From CAMAVH01 sp036500145 (GTDB lineage: Bacteria; Pseudomonadota; Alphaproteobacteria; SMXQ01), in NCBI GenBank assembly GCA_036500145.1, contig DASYCO010000052.1, forward strand, positions 1-50,581: a stretch of DNA of 50,581 bases, written 5' to 3'. The notes beneath the pieces were generated by a model, which was not told where the DNA came from, ran no database searches, and saw only the letters and a program-made list of their open reading frames with translations. Made by a program: the position numbers and the translations under genes. How positions within the stretch are numbered: the first letter of the stretch is position 1; each line of letters begins with the position of its first letter. Shown here piece by piece: positions 17,486 to 25,379 of the stretch.

Positions 17486-18265
17486 CTAGGTCTGGAGAAA
17501 GCGCCGCTCTTCGCCGTCGAGGACGAGGCAGGTGAGATGGCCGCTGGCATAGGCGCCGGTGTCGATGCCGACGCGGTTGGGCCGCACCACCGGCTCCGGC
17601 ATGATGGTGTGGCCATGGACCACGACGGCGCCATGGTCGGCGGTCGAATCGAGAAACTCGTCGCGGATCCACAGCAGGTCGCTCTCCACCTGGCGCTCTG
17701 CCGGCACGCCCGGGCGGATGCCGGCATGGACGAAGAGATAGTCGCCGGCCCGGTGCTGCAAGGTCAGGGCGCGATAGAAGTCCAGATGCCGCGCCGGCAA
17801 CGTCTCCCGGAAGGCTTCCTGGATCTTGGCAAGGCGCCCCGTGTCGATCCCGGGAGCGGCGCCGGCGACGCGGTAGCTGTAGAGGGTCGCGTCGCCGCCG
17901 AAGAAGAACCAGTTCGGCCCGACCATCGGGTCGTCGAGGAACTGCAGCAGCGCCTGTTCGTGGTTGCCCTTGAGGTAGACGCTCTCGAAGCCTTCGAGCG
18001 GCGCATCCAGCAGGAAGTCGACGACCTGGCGCGATTCGAGCCCGCGGTCGATGTAGTCGCCGAGATAGACGACGCGCCTGTGCGTCGCGCCGGCCCGCTC
18101 CGCATCGTCGCGGATCAGTTCGTGAAGGCCCTGCAGTAGGTCGAGCCGGCCATGGATGTCGCCGATGGCGTAGAGACGCAGCCCCTCGGGCGCGCGGGCC
18201 ACGGCCGGTCTCGCCATGGCCGGCCGGGTCGAAGGGGAGGCTTTACGGAAAAGGCGGTCGAACAT
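17486..18265 (-). CDS. PPP-family metallophosphatase (serine/threonine phosphatase-like)
   Basis: A 259-residue calcineurin-like phosphatase. The three metal-binding motifs are clear: GDIHG (35-39), GDYIDRG (69-75) and GNHE (100-103), with later HAGIRPG and HGHTIM. This pattern marks PPP-type protein phosphatases, although diadenosine-tetraphosphate hydrolases (ApaH) share it. The start at 18265 excludes a 24-residue upstream extension without conserved residues. It is divergent from the WcaJ-like gene and lies between the two arms of the polysaccharide locus. No low-molecular-weight tyrosine phosphatase is seen in the window, so a role opposite the Wzc-like kinase is possible but unproven. 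Confidence 0.88.
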   Translation of the reverse strand: MFDRLFRKASPSTRPAMARPAVARAPEGLRLYAIGDIHGRLDLLQGLHELIRDDAERAGATHRRVVYLGDYIDRGLESRQVVDFLLDAPLEGFESVYLKGNHEQALLQFLDDPMVGPNWFFFGGDATLYSYRVAGAAPGIDTGRLAKIQEAFRETLPARHLDFYRALTLQHRAGDYLFVHAGIRPGVPAERQVESDLLWIRDEFLDSTADHGAVVVHGHTIMPEPVVRPNRVGIDTGAYASGHLTCLVLDGEERRFLQT

Positions 18266-18335
18266 GGGCTTACGAATGACGCCCGCCGAGGTGTTTGGCA
18301 AGGCCCGCGACGCCGGCTGAAGCGATGACCGCGCC

Positions 18336-18358
18336 ATTGCCTGCCACGGCCTGGCAAT
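18336..18358. promoter_or_regulatory. Inverted repeat in the phosphatase/WcaJ divergent region
   Basis: ATTGCC (18336-18341) and GGCAAT (18353-18358) form an inverted repeat around an 11-base centre; a nested TGCCA/TGGCA pair overlaps it. It lies in the 247-base divergent gap 18266-18512 and could be an operator. It does not fit the sigma-54 spacing. No clear -10/-35 pair was seen in this gap. Confidence 0.28.
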
Positions 18359-18512
18359 CTTGCAGAAAAGTCTGGATTTTCAGCCCTCTCGCCTTATGGT
18401 CGGGGACGGGGAAGCAGACGAATCGACGCGCCGCGAGGTCTCGGACGGGCCTCAGCCATGCCCCGGGCCGAGCGGGCATCTGTGACGCGAAGTCGAGACG
18501 CGACCGACCCTC

Positions 18513-19928
18513 ATGCCCCTGTTCCGCCTCCCGACCCGCAAGGAAGCCGCCAGCCTGATCATCGGGCTCGTCGGGCTGGCCGACCTGCTCGTGGTGCCCG
18601 TCGCCGGCGTACTCGCCTACGGCCTGCGCGAAAGCCGCATGGACCTGCCTAGCTACTACGTCATTGCCATCGCCGCCGGGGCGGTCCTGACGCTCAACGC
18701 CAACCAGTTCGCCGGACTTTACAATTTCGACGACCTGCGGCGTTTCAGCTCCCAGGCCATCAAGCTGTCGGGCACCTGGACACTGGTCGCCCTGCTGCTC
18801 GTCGCCGCCAGCTACGCCACCAAGACCTCGGAAGGCTATTCCCGCCTCTGGGCCGCCACCTGGTTCTTCATGAGCTACGCCGGCATGGTGCTGACCCGCG
18901 TCTTCGCCGTGCGCCAGATCGATTCCTGGCACGAGGAAGGCCGCTTGGCGCGGCGCATCGCCATCGTCGGCGGCGGCGAGAAGGGCGAGCGGCTCGTCCG
19001 TCATCTCAAGTCGATGTCTCCCATCGACGTCGAAATCGTCGGCATCTACGACGACCGCATCACGCGCGTCGCCCCCGAGATCGAGGGCGTTCCCCTGCGC
19101 GGCCGGCTCGACGACCTGATCGCCCTGACGCGCCGCGAGCAGATCGACGAGATCATCCTCGCCCTGCCCGGCGCCGCCGGCGAGCGGCTCACCTACGTGC
19201 TCGAATCGCTGCGCACGGTGACCGTCGACATCAAGCTCTGCCCCGACACCGTCGGCGTGCAGCTGCCGATGCTCGGCATCGACTATCTCGGCGGCCTGGC
19301 CCTGCTCAGCATCCACCGCCATGCCCTGAGCGGCTGGAACCGCATCTTCAAAGGGATCGAGGACCGCGTCCTCGCCTTCCTCGGCCTGGTCGCGCTTGCG
19401 CCGCTGCTGCTGCTCGTCGCCCTGGCCATCCGCCTCGACAGCCCCGGCCCGATCTTCTTCCGCCAGCGCCGGCTCGGCTTCAACAACGACGAATTCACGG
19501 TGCTGAAGTTTCGCACCATGCGCGTGACGGAGGACGACCCCCAGGCCATCACGCAGGCGACGCGGAACGATCCCCGCATCACGCGCGTCGGCGCGCTGCT
19601 GCGGCGGACCAGCATCGACGAGCTGCCGCAGCTCCTCAACGTGCTGAAGGGCGACATGTCCCTCGTCGGCCCGCGGCCCCACGCCATGGCGCACAACAGC
19701 CAGTACGCCGAGATCGTCGACCAGTACCTCGGCCGCCACCGCGTCAAGCCCGGCATCACCGGCTGGGCCCAGGTCAACGGCCTGCGCGGCGAGACCGACA
19801 CGCTCGACAAGATGCGCCGCAGGGTGGAATACGACCTCTACTACATCGACAACTGGTCGCTATGGTTCGACCTGCGCATCCTGCTGCTGACGCCGTTCGT
19901 CGGATTCGTGAACAAGAATGCCTACTGA
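18513..19928 (+). CDS. WcaJ-like undecaprenyl-phosphate sugar-1-phosphate transferase
   Basis: A 471-residue polyprenol-phosphate hexose-1-phosphate transferase. The N-terminal 120 residues contain about four membrane segments, then a nucleotide-fold domain (RRIAIVGGGEKGERLV). The catalytic domain starts near residue 285 with a membrane hairpin and has DSPGPIFFRQRRLGF, FTVLKFRTM, RRTSIDELPQLLNVLKGDM, SLVGPRPHA and KPGITGWAQVNGLRGET, all hallmarks of the family. It starts glycan synthesis by moving a sugar phosphate (often glucose or galactose) to undecaprenyl phosphate. The next gene starts 9 bases downstream, so the two are an operon. There is no obvious ribosome site before the ATG. Confidence 0.93.
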   Translation: MPLFRLPTRKEAASLIIGLVGLADLLVVPVAGVLAYGLRESRMDLPSYYVIAIAAGAVLTLNANQFAGLYNFDDLRRFSSQAIKLSGTWTLVALLLVAASYATKTSEGYSRLWAATWFFMSYAGMVLTRVFAVRQIDSWHEEGRLARRIAIVGGGEKGERLVRHLKSMSPIDVEIVGIYDDRITRVAPEIEGVPLRGRLDDLIALTRREQIDEIILALPGAAGERLTYVLESLRTVTVDIKLCPDTVGVQLPMLGIDYLGGLALLSIHRHALSGWNRIFKGIEDRVLAFLGLVALAPLLLLVALAIRLDSPGPIFFRQRRLGFNNDEFTVLKFRTMRVTEDDPQAITQATRNDPRITRVGALLRRTSIDELPQLLNVLKGDMSLVGPRPHAMAHNSQYAEIVDQYLGRHRVKPGITGWAQVNGLRGETDTLDKMRRRVEYDLYYIDNWSLWFDLRILLLTPFVGFVNKNAY

Positions 19929-19937
19929 GGCCCTGCC

Positions 19938-21335
19938 GTGATCGCGCGCATCATCTTCTGGCTGCTGCTTGCACTCATCGCCCTCGCGCCGCTGCCCTTC
20001 GGCAGCAACCGCCCGTGGTCCTGGAGCCTTCTGGCGCTCGGCAGCGCAGCCCTGCTCGGCGTCTGGACGCTGGCGGCCCTGGTCAATCCCACGCTCCACA
20101 CGGCCCTGTGGCGCCACTACCGCCCGTTGGCCGTCGGCTTCGGTCTTTTCATCCTGTGGACCATCTTCCAGGCCATGCCGTTCAGCCCCGTCGGCTGGCA
20201 CGATCCCGCATGGCAGGACGCGTCGAACGCCTTGGGGACTCCGCTACCCGGCGCCATCAGCCTGTCGCCCGACAGCAGCCTGACCGGCGTCATGCGCCTG
20301 CTCAGCTACGGCATCGTCTTCTGGCTCGGCCTGCAGCTCTGCCGTCACCGCCGGCGGGCGCTGATTCTCTGGTGGGCCATCTGCCTGACGGTGACGGCCT
20401 ATGCCGTCTACGGCCTCGTCGTCCAGCTGACCGACAGCCGCACGATCCTCTGGTTCGCCAAATGGTCCTACCAGAGCTCGCTGACGTCGACCTTCGTCAA
20501 CCGCAACCATTTCGCGACCTACGTCGGCCTCGGCCTGCTCGTGACGCTGGCGCTGATCACCGAGGAGGTGCGAAACGCCGCGCAGCACGGCCTCAGCACG
20601 CGCACCGGCCTGATCTACTTCCTCGACCACATGCGCCCGCCGCTGTTCCTGCTGATGGTGATCTTCGTCGTCCTCGCCACGGCCCTGCTGCTGACCCACT
20701 CGCGCGCAGGCGCGCTCTGCGCCGCGTTCGGCGTGGCGACGCTGATCGGCGCCCTAGCCCTGAGCCAGCCGTTCCGCTCGCGCACGCTCGTCTGGTTCGG
20801 CGGCATCATCGTGCTCGTCGGCTTCGCCATCCTCTTCGTCAGCGGCAACACGATCTGGTCGCGCATGGGCGACCTGGTCGAAAACGTGGGGGCGCGCGAG
20901 CAGGTCTACGGCATCGCCTTGCGGGCCATCGCCGACCGCCCTTGGCTCGGCCATGGGCTCGGCACCTTCGCGATGATCTTTCGCCTATTGCGCGGAGAGG
21001 GCTTCGGGGTCAACGAGGCGATCTACGACGTCGCGCACAACAGCTACCTGGAGATGGCCGTGGAGGCCGGCGTTCCCGCCGCGCTGCTGCTCTACGCCCT
21101 TCTCGCCGTCATGACAGCCGTATTCGTCCGCGGCGCCAAGACCCGCAGGCATGACGCGATCTATTCCTGCACCGGCCTCGCGGCCACCATGCTCGTCGGC
21201 GCCCACTCCCTCGTCGACTTCAGCCTGCAGATTCCCGCCATTGCCGCGACCTACTTTCTCATGGCCGGCGCCGCCTATGCGCAGTCCTGGCGCCACGAGG
21301 AACGCGTCGGCGCCGTCGCTCAGAGACGGGAATAG
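19938..21335 (+). CDS. O-antigen ligase/polymerase family membrane protein
   Basis: A 465-residue polytopic protein with about eleven to twelve segments, GTG start at 19938. TSTFVNRNHFATYVGLGLLV and, in a large periplasmic loop, GHGLGTFAMIFRLLR followed by HNSYLEMAVEAGVPAALLLY are typical of the Wzy_C/RfaL family. Such proteins either polymerise repeat units or ligate glycan to an acceptor. A different Wzy-like protein is already present at 4304-5662, so this one may be the ligase or the polymerase of a second glycan. Its stop overlaps the convergent small gene by 16 bases. Confidence 0.87.
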   Translation: MIARIIFWLLLALIALAPLPFGSNRPWSWSLLALGSAALLGVWTLAALVNPTLHTALWRHYRPLAVGFGLFILWTIFQAMPFSPVGWHDPAWQDASNALGTPLPGAISLSPDSSLTGVMRLLSYGIVFWLGLQLCRHRRRALILWWAICLTVTAYAVYGLVVQLTDSRTILWFAKWSYQSSLTSTFVNRNHFATYVGLGLLVTLALITEEVRNAAQHGLSTRTGLIYFLDHMRPPLFLLMVIFVVLATALLLTHSRAGALCAAFGVATLIGALALSQPFRSRTLVWFGGIIVLVGFAILFVSGNTIWSRMGDLVENVGAREQVYGIALRAIADRPWLGHGLGTFAMIFRLLRGEGFGVNEAIYDVAHNSYLEMAVEAGVPAALLLYALLAVMTAVFVRGAKTRRHDAIYSCTGLAATMLVGAHSLVDFSLQIPAIAATYFLMAGAAYAQSWRHEERVGAVAQRRE

Positions 21336-22060
21336 GCCAGGCTGAAGCGGCGCAGCAGGTCGGGATCGTCCTCCAGGGCCCGTAGCACCTGGTCCTGCGC
21401 GCGATGCTGGCGCGTCTGACGCGCCAAGGCGCCGGGATAGAAGCGCGCGGCGTAGCGGACATGCTGGCCGAAGGAAGCCTGCGTCGCAGGATCGAATTGG
21501 TCCCACAGCATGAAAGCCAGCCCAAGCTGGGCGACCGCCAGGGCGGGCTCCCACGGCGCCGTCTCCATTGCCATGCTCAGGTGGCGCGCCGCCTCGTCCG
21601 CTGGAGCGCCGTCCCCGACCTCGGCCTGGACGAGCCGCGTCCAGACGTAAGGCTGCAGCGGCGCCGCCGCGAGCGATGCGCGGCCATAGAGCACGCTCTC
21701 GCGCAGCAGGCCGCGCCCCGTCTCCGCGTCTCCAGCGGCGAACGACCGCTGCGCCTCGATGAGATAGAGCTTGCCGAGCCCGCCGGTGGTGCCGGGGTCG
21801 CTGCGCCAGCTCAGCGCCTTGCGGTGGCCCGCGATGGCGCGCGCCAGCGCGCCGTCGCCCGGCGCGCCGCTGCCGGGCCTGTCGGCATTCGCCACGGTGT
21901 CGCCATGCGGGGCCGTCGCCACGCCTGCCGCGAAGCGCGGCGCAGCAAGCCACAGGACAAAGAGGGAAACGAGCAGCAGGGCGGCGGAGACGAGCCTCAC
22001 GCGCGCCGGATGTTCGTAGCCGGCGGCCGGCGTTCGCGCTGTTTCCGGCGATGGCGGCAT
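21320..22060 (-). CDS. Membrane-anchored TPR-like protein next to the Wzc kinase gene
   Basis: A 246-residue protein. A short cytoplasmic tail is followed by one membrane segment at about residues 22-42 (VRLVSAALLLVSLFVLWLAA). The rest is alanine-rich and helical with TPR-like repeats, for example ALARAIAGHRKALSWRSDPG and HLSMAMETAPWEPALAVAQL. It begins 10 bases after the tyrosine kinase stop, so it is cotranscribed. Small TPR proteins of this type are found in some exopolysaccharide loci and may scaffold the synthesis complex; the exact role is unknown. Confidence 0.75.
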   Translation of the reverse strand: MPPSPETARTPAAGYEHPARVRLVSAALLLVSLFVLWLAAPRFAAGVATAPHGDTVANADRPGSGAPGDGALARAIAGHRKALSWRSDPGTTGGLGKLYLIEAQRSFAAGDAETGRGLLRESVLYGRASLAAAPLQPYVWTRLVQAEVGDGAPADEAARHLSMAMETAPWEPALAVAQLGLAFMLWDQFDPATQASFGQHVRYAARFYPGALARQTRQHRAQDQVLRALEDDPDLLRRFSLAYSRL

Positions 22061-22070
22061 CGCGCTGCGC

Positions 22071-24398
22071 CTACTGGTTGTAGTAGTGGTGGTAGTGGTA
22101 GTAGCCCGAGTCCGAGTAGTCGTACTGGGCGTGCTTCCGCACGTCCACCTGCGTGAGGATGAGCCCGGCCACGTCGGCGCCCGCCTCCACGACCTGCTTG
22201 ATGCCCAGCAGCGCGCTCTGGCGCTTGGTCCGCTCCCACTGCACCACGAAGACGGTCTTGTCGACGTTGCGCACGAGCACGAGCGAGTCGGAGATGACGA
22301 GAAGCGGCGGCGTGTCGAGGATGACCAAGTCGTAGCTCTCGCCCAGGCGATGGATGAGGTCTTTCATGCGCGGCGAGCCGAGCGCGTCCGGCGGGTTCGG
22401 CACCGCGGCTCCGGCCGTGATGAAGCGCAGGCCATAACGCGGCTCCAGCTCGACGACGTCGGACAGCTGCGCGCTGCCGGCAAGGTAGTCGCCGAGGCCC
22501 TTGCGGTTCGGATAGCCGAGGTTGGCGTGGATGCTGGGGTGGCGGAAGTCGCAGTCGACGATGATGCAGCGCTGGCCGGACTTCGCGGCGAGCGCCGCAA
22601 TGGCGAGCGCCGTCGAGGTCTTGCCCTCGCCGGGCACCGCCGAAGTGACGACGATGGTGCGCGGCGGATGCTCGACGTTCGACAGCAGCAGAGACGTGCG
22701 CAGCGTGCGCACGGCTTCGCCGAACGCCGAATTGGGCTGTTCCGCCGCGACCTGGTAGGTCTTCCTGTTCTTTTGCGTGCCGCGCAGCTTCGGCATGAGG
22801 CCGAGCGTCGGCATGCCCGTGAGGCCTTCGAGCTGGTTGAGGCTGCGAAAGCCGTTGTCCAGGAACTCGAGCAGGATCGCCAGGCCGATGCCCATGATGG
22901 CAGACACCACGAAGGCCGCGACCAGCATGAACTTGCTCTTCGGGTAGAACGGGCTGGGCGGCTCGACGGCGCGCGAGATCACGCGCGCGTCGGCCTCCTG
23001 GATGCCGCCGTCTTCCTGGACGTCCGCCGACTTGAAGCGGCTCAGGATCGTCTCATAGAGCTGCTGGTTCGCCTTCACCTCGCTGTCGAGCGAACGCAGC
23101 GTCACCTCGGCTCCGTGCTGCTCGTCGAGCTTCGCCTGCAGGCTGCTGATTTCCTTGTTCAGGTTGGCTTCGCGCACGGTCGCGATTTCGCGCTCGTTCT
23201 TGAGGCTCGAGACGATCTTCTCGACTTCGCCGCGGATCTTGTCCTGCAGGTCGGCGAGCTCGTTCTGCGCCAGCACCATCTTGGGATGCTCGTCGCGCAG
23301 CTGCGTCTTCAGCTCGGCGATCTTGCGCACGACCTGGGTCTCCTGCTCGCGCATGCGCTGGATCAACGGCGAGTCGAGCACGGCGGCGGCGGTGTCGATG
23401 TCGCCGCCTGACCGCAGCAGGCGCTGCACCTGGTCATAGCGTGCATCGGCCTCGGAGCGCTGGGCGCGCGCGGCGATCAGCTGCGAATCCAGCTCGGCGC
23501 GCTGGCGCGCGTAGACGCTGGCGCCGCCGATCTCGACGATGCCGGAGCTGCGGCGGAAGTCCTCAAGGCGCTTCTCGGAGTCGATGACGCGCGTGCGCAG
23601 CTCGTTGGCGCGCTGGTTCAGCCAGTCGCTGGCCCGCGTCGTGGCCCGGCCCTTGGTCTCGAGCTGGTCGAGGATGTAGATGTCCGCCGTCGCATTCGCC
23701 GCCTTCGCGGCCATCGCCGGGTCGGTCGAGGTGTAGCGCACCGTCAGCACGCGCGACCGCTGCGACGGCAGCACGTTCAGGCCGTTGAGATAGATGTCGG
23801 TCGCCGTCTCGATGGCCTGCTGCTTGGCCGCATCCGGACTGAGCGCCGCCTTGGCGCGCCGTTCGGCGTCTTCGCGGGCGATCTGCGCCTGCTCCTCGCT
23901 GTAGGCGCCGCCCGACACGAGGTCGCGCACGTCGTCGACGCGCGCAGCGAGCCAGCCGCCGATGCCGCCGAAGATCTCTCCGCCGAAGTCGCGCTTCGCG
24001 GCGACGAGGTCGGGATTGTACAGCGGATTGTCGGCGAGCCCGAGGCGGATGACCGCCTGGCGCGCCAGTTCGCGCGAGCTGACGACGGCCGCTTCCGTCT
24101 CGTTGGTGTAGTAGTCAGGGTTGAGGCCGCGCACCACCGAATCGTCGAGCGCGCGCGTGCGGCTCGGCTCGACGACCAAGGTCGCCTCGGCGGAATAGAG
24201 CGGAACCAGCTGGGTGACATAGACCGCCATCAAGCTCGTGGCGAGAACGACCAGCCCCAGGATGAGCCACAGGCGGCGGCGCAAGATGCCGAGAACCGTG
24301 GCGATGTTCAGGCTCTCCTGTCCCTGCGCAGGGAACATGGACAGATCGTTGCGGCCATACTCGCTGTTGGACTGACGCGCGGACGACAAAATGCTCAT
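22071..24398 (-). CDS. Wzc-like polysaccharide co-polymerase and bacterial tyrosine kinase
   Basis: A 775-residue fusion of a Wzz chain-length domain and a BY-kinase. Residues about 30-60 hold the N-terminal cytoplasmic part and first membrane helix, then a long periplasmic region with coiled coil (about 240-450), and a second helix near 490-510. The kinase has Walker A GEGKTS (Lys593), Walker A' IIVDCDFRHP and Walker B LVILDTPP. The last 17 residues carry seven tyrosines, the autophosphorylation tail. It controls chain length and export together with the Wza-like lipoprotein at 24810-25379. A Met at 24338 is an alternative start. It follows an AT-rich, 270-base untranslated leader. Confidence 0.95.
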   Translation of the reverse strand: MSILSSARQSNSEYGRNDLSMFPAQGQESLNIATVLGILRRRLWLILGLVVLATSLMAVYVTQLVPLYSAEATLVVEPSRTRALDDSVVRGLNPDYYTNETEAAVVSSRELARQAVIRLGLADNPLYNPDLVAAKRDFGGEIFGGIGGWLAARVDDVRDLVSGGAYSEEQAQIAREDAERRAKAALSPDAAKQQAIETATDIYLNGLNVLPSQRSRVLTVRYTSTDPAMAAKAANATADIYILDQLETKGRATTRASDWLNQRANELRTRVIDSEKRLEDFRRSSGIVEIGGASVYARQRAELDSQLIAARAQRSEADARYDQVQRLLRSGGDIDTAAAVLDSPLIQRMREQETQVVRKIAELKTQLRDEHPKMVLAQNELADLQDKIRGEVEKIVSSLKNEREIATVREANLNKEISSLQAKLDEQHGAEVTLRSLDSEVKANQQLYETILSRFKSADVQEDGGIQEADARVISRAVEPPSPFYPKSKFMLVAAFVVSAIMGIGLAILLEFLDNGFRSLNQLEGLTGMPTLGLMPKLRGTQKNRKTYQVAAEQPNSAFGEAVRTLRTSLLLSNVEHPPRTIVVTSAVPGEGKTSTALAIAALAAKSGQRCIIVDCDFRHPSIHANLGYPNRKGLGDYLAGSAQLSDVVELEPRYGLRFITAGAAVPNPPDALGSPRMKDLIHRLGESYDLVILDTPPLLVISDSLVLVRNVDKTVFVVQWERTKRQSALLGIKQVVEAGADVAGLILTQVDVRKHAQYDYSDSGYYHYHHYYNQ

Positions 24399-24675
24399 GC
24401 AGGCGATCCCGAACCGGACTCTGGTCGACGACGCTTTTTTCAGCGCGCCGGCAGGTCATACCAACGACAACGTTTCACGCAGTTCTGCGAACGAATGCAG
24501 TCATGCGATGTCAGCAGCAACCCTATTCATTCGTCCAAATGACCAACGTCCTCAGCGACATGGGCCATAAAATGAGAAAACCGTGCCTAAGCACTGAATT
24601 TACGTAAAAAATTAACCATGGCCTACTTAAAACGTACTCTTATGAGGTAAGTCTCGCGCATTTGTGATACGCCTA

Positions 24676-24706
24676 ATTATATAGATCATTGGTCGTGTCT
24701 TGGCAA
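24676..24706 (-). promoter_or_regulatory. Strong candidate sigma-70 promoter for the Wzc operon
   Basis: Minus-strand TTGCCA (24706-24701) as -35 and TATATA (24683-24678) as -10 are 17 bases apart; a perfect TATAAT overlaps at 24681-24676 with a 19-base spacing. The start of transcription would be near 24668, some 270 bases before the Wzc-like gene. Confidence 0.55.
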
Positions 24707-24736
24707 GCGACAGATCCGGCGCAAGCCATCAAAATG

Positions 24737-24764
24737 AGTAATTACTATATATAGTTGTAAAACT
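24737..24764. promoter_or_regulatory. Cluster of overlapping AT-rich palindromes upstream of the Wzc promoter
   Basis: Three palindromes share their ends: AGTAATTACT (24737-24746, perfect), ACTATATATAGT (24744-24755, perfect) and AGTT-gtaa-AACT (24753-24764). It lies about 30 bases upstream of the -35 box. Its TpA-rich character would suit an alphaproteobacterial Ros/MucR-type or other AT-binding regulator of exopolysaccharide; that is inference. It could also be part of the transcription end of the upstream gene. Confidence 0.4.
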
Positions 24765-24809
24765 ACTTGGCTCTTCAGGCCCTAGTGGGTCGCCAGTGGA
24801 AATATCGGA

Positions 24810-25379
24810 TCAGAACAGGCGACGACCGACTTCGACGGTGTCGCCAGGCAGCACTGGCGTATCGGACGTCGCCTCGAGGCGGTCCTCGCCGACCGGCGTC
24901 TGGCGGACGATGGAGACCGTGGACGTGCGTGCGCGCCGCGTGTAGCCGCCGCCGATGGCGACGGCTTGGCGCACGGTGACGCCGGCGATGTAGGGATAGC
25001 TGCCGGGACGGCCCACTTCGCCGAGGATGAAGAACGGCCGGTAGTTCAGCACTTCGATGCTGACCTTCGGGTCGACGAGGTACTGCTTGTTCAGCAGGTC
25101 GGTGATCTTCGTCTGCAGGTCGCTCACGGTCAGGTTCAGCGCGGGCACCTGGCCGAGCAGCGGCAAGGCGATGTCGCCGCTCGAATCGAGCACGGCTTCG
25201 CCCGACACGTCCGCATTGTTGAAGACGGTGATCTTCACCTTGTCGCCGGGCCCGAGATGGTAGTCGGGATTGCCGACTGGATTGGGCGTCTGGACCGCCA
25301 CCGGCGTCTCGGCGGCGCAAGCCGCCATGAACAACGTCAGGGCGAGCAAGAGCGAGCGTGAAAAACGCGATGACATCAT
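24810..25379 (-). CDS. Wza-like polysaccharide export lipoprotein
   Basis: A 189-residue outer-membrane export protein. The signal ends in a lipobox-like FMAAC (Cys21), so it is probably lipid-anchored. The Poly_export domain begins YHLGPGDKVKITVFNNADVS and the SLBB domain contains FFILGEVGRPGSYPYIAGVT. It is a short member with a single SLBB domain, unlike the about 380-residue Wza. It starts MM with an ATGA overlap to the beta-barrel gene; the reading to 25568 is a shadow of that gene. It should form the periplasm-spanning exit channel with the barrel protein. Confidence 0.92.
   Translation of the reverse strand: MMSSRFSRSLLLALTLFMAACAAETPVAVQTPNPVGNPDYHLGPGDKVKITVFNNADVSGEAVLDSSGDIALPLLGQVPALNLTVSDLQTKITDLLNKQYLVDPKVSIEVLNYRPFFILGEVGRPGSYPYIAGVTVRQAVAIGGGYTRRARTSTVSIVRQTPVGEDRLEATSDTPVLPGDTVEVGRRLF

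Larger units (their letters stand above)
24399..24809. other. AT-rich 411-base intergenic region upstream of the Wzc-like gene
   Basis: No gene fits here. Positions about 24590-24770 are strikingly AT-rich compared with the rest of the window. It contains the promoter at 24676-24706, the palindrome cluster at 24737-24764 and only trivial ORFs (ten to thirteen codons). The transcript from that promoter would have a leader of about 270 bases before the Wzc start. Confidence 0.75.

Noticed and set aside
18336..18365. Sigma-54 promoter (TGGCA ... TTGCA)
   Set aside because: TGGCA and TTGCA are only 3 bases apart, against 6 required.
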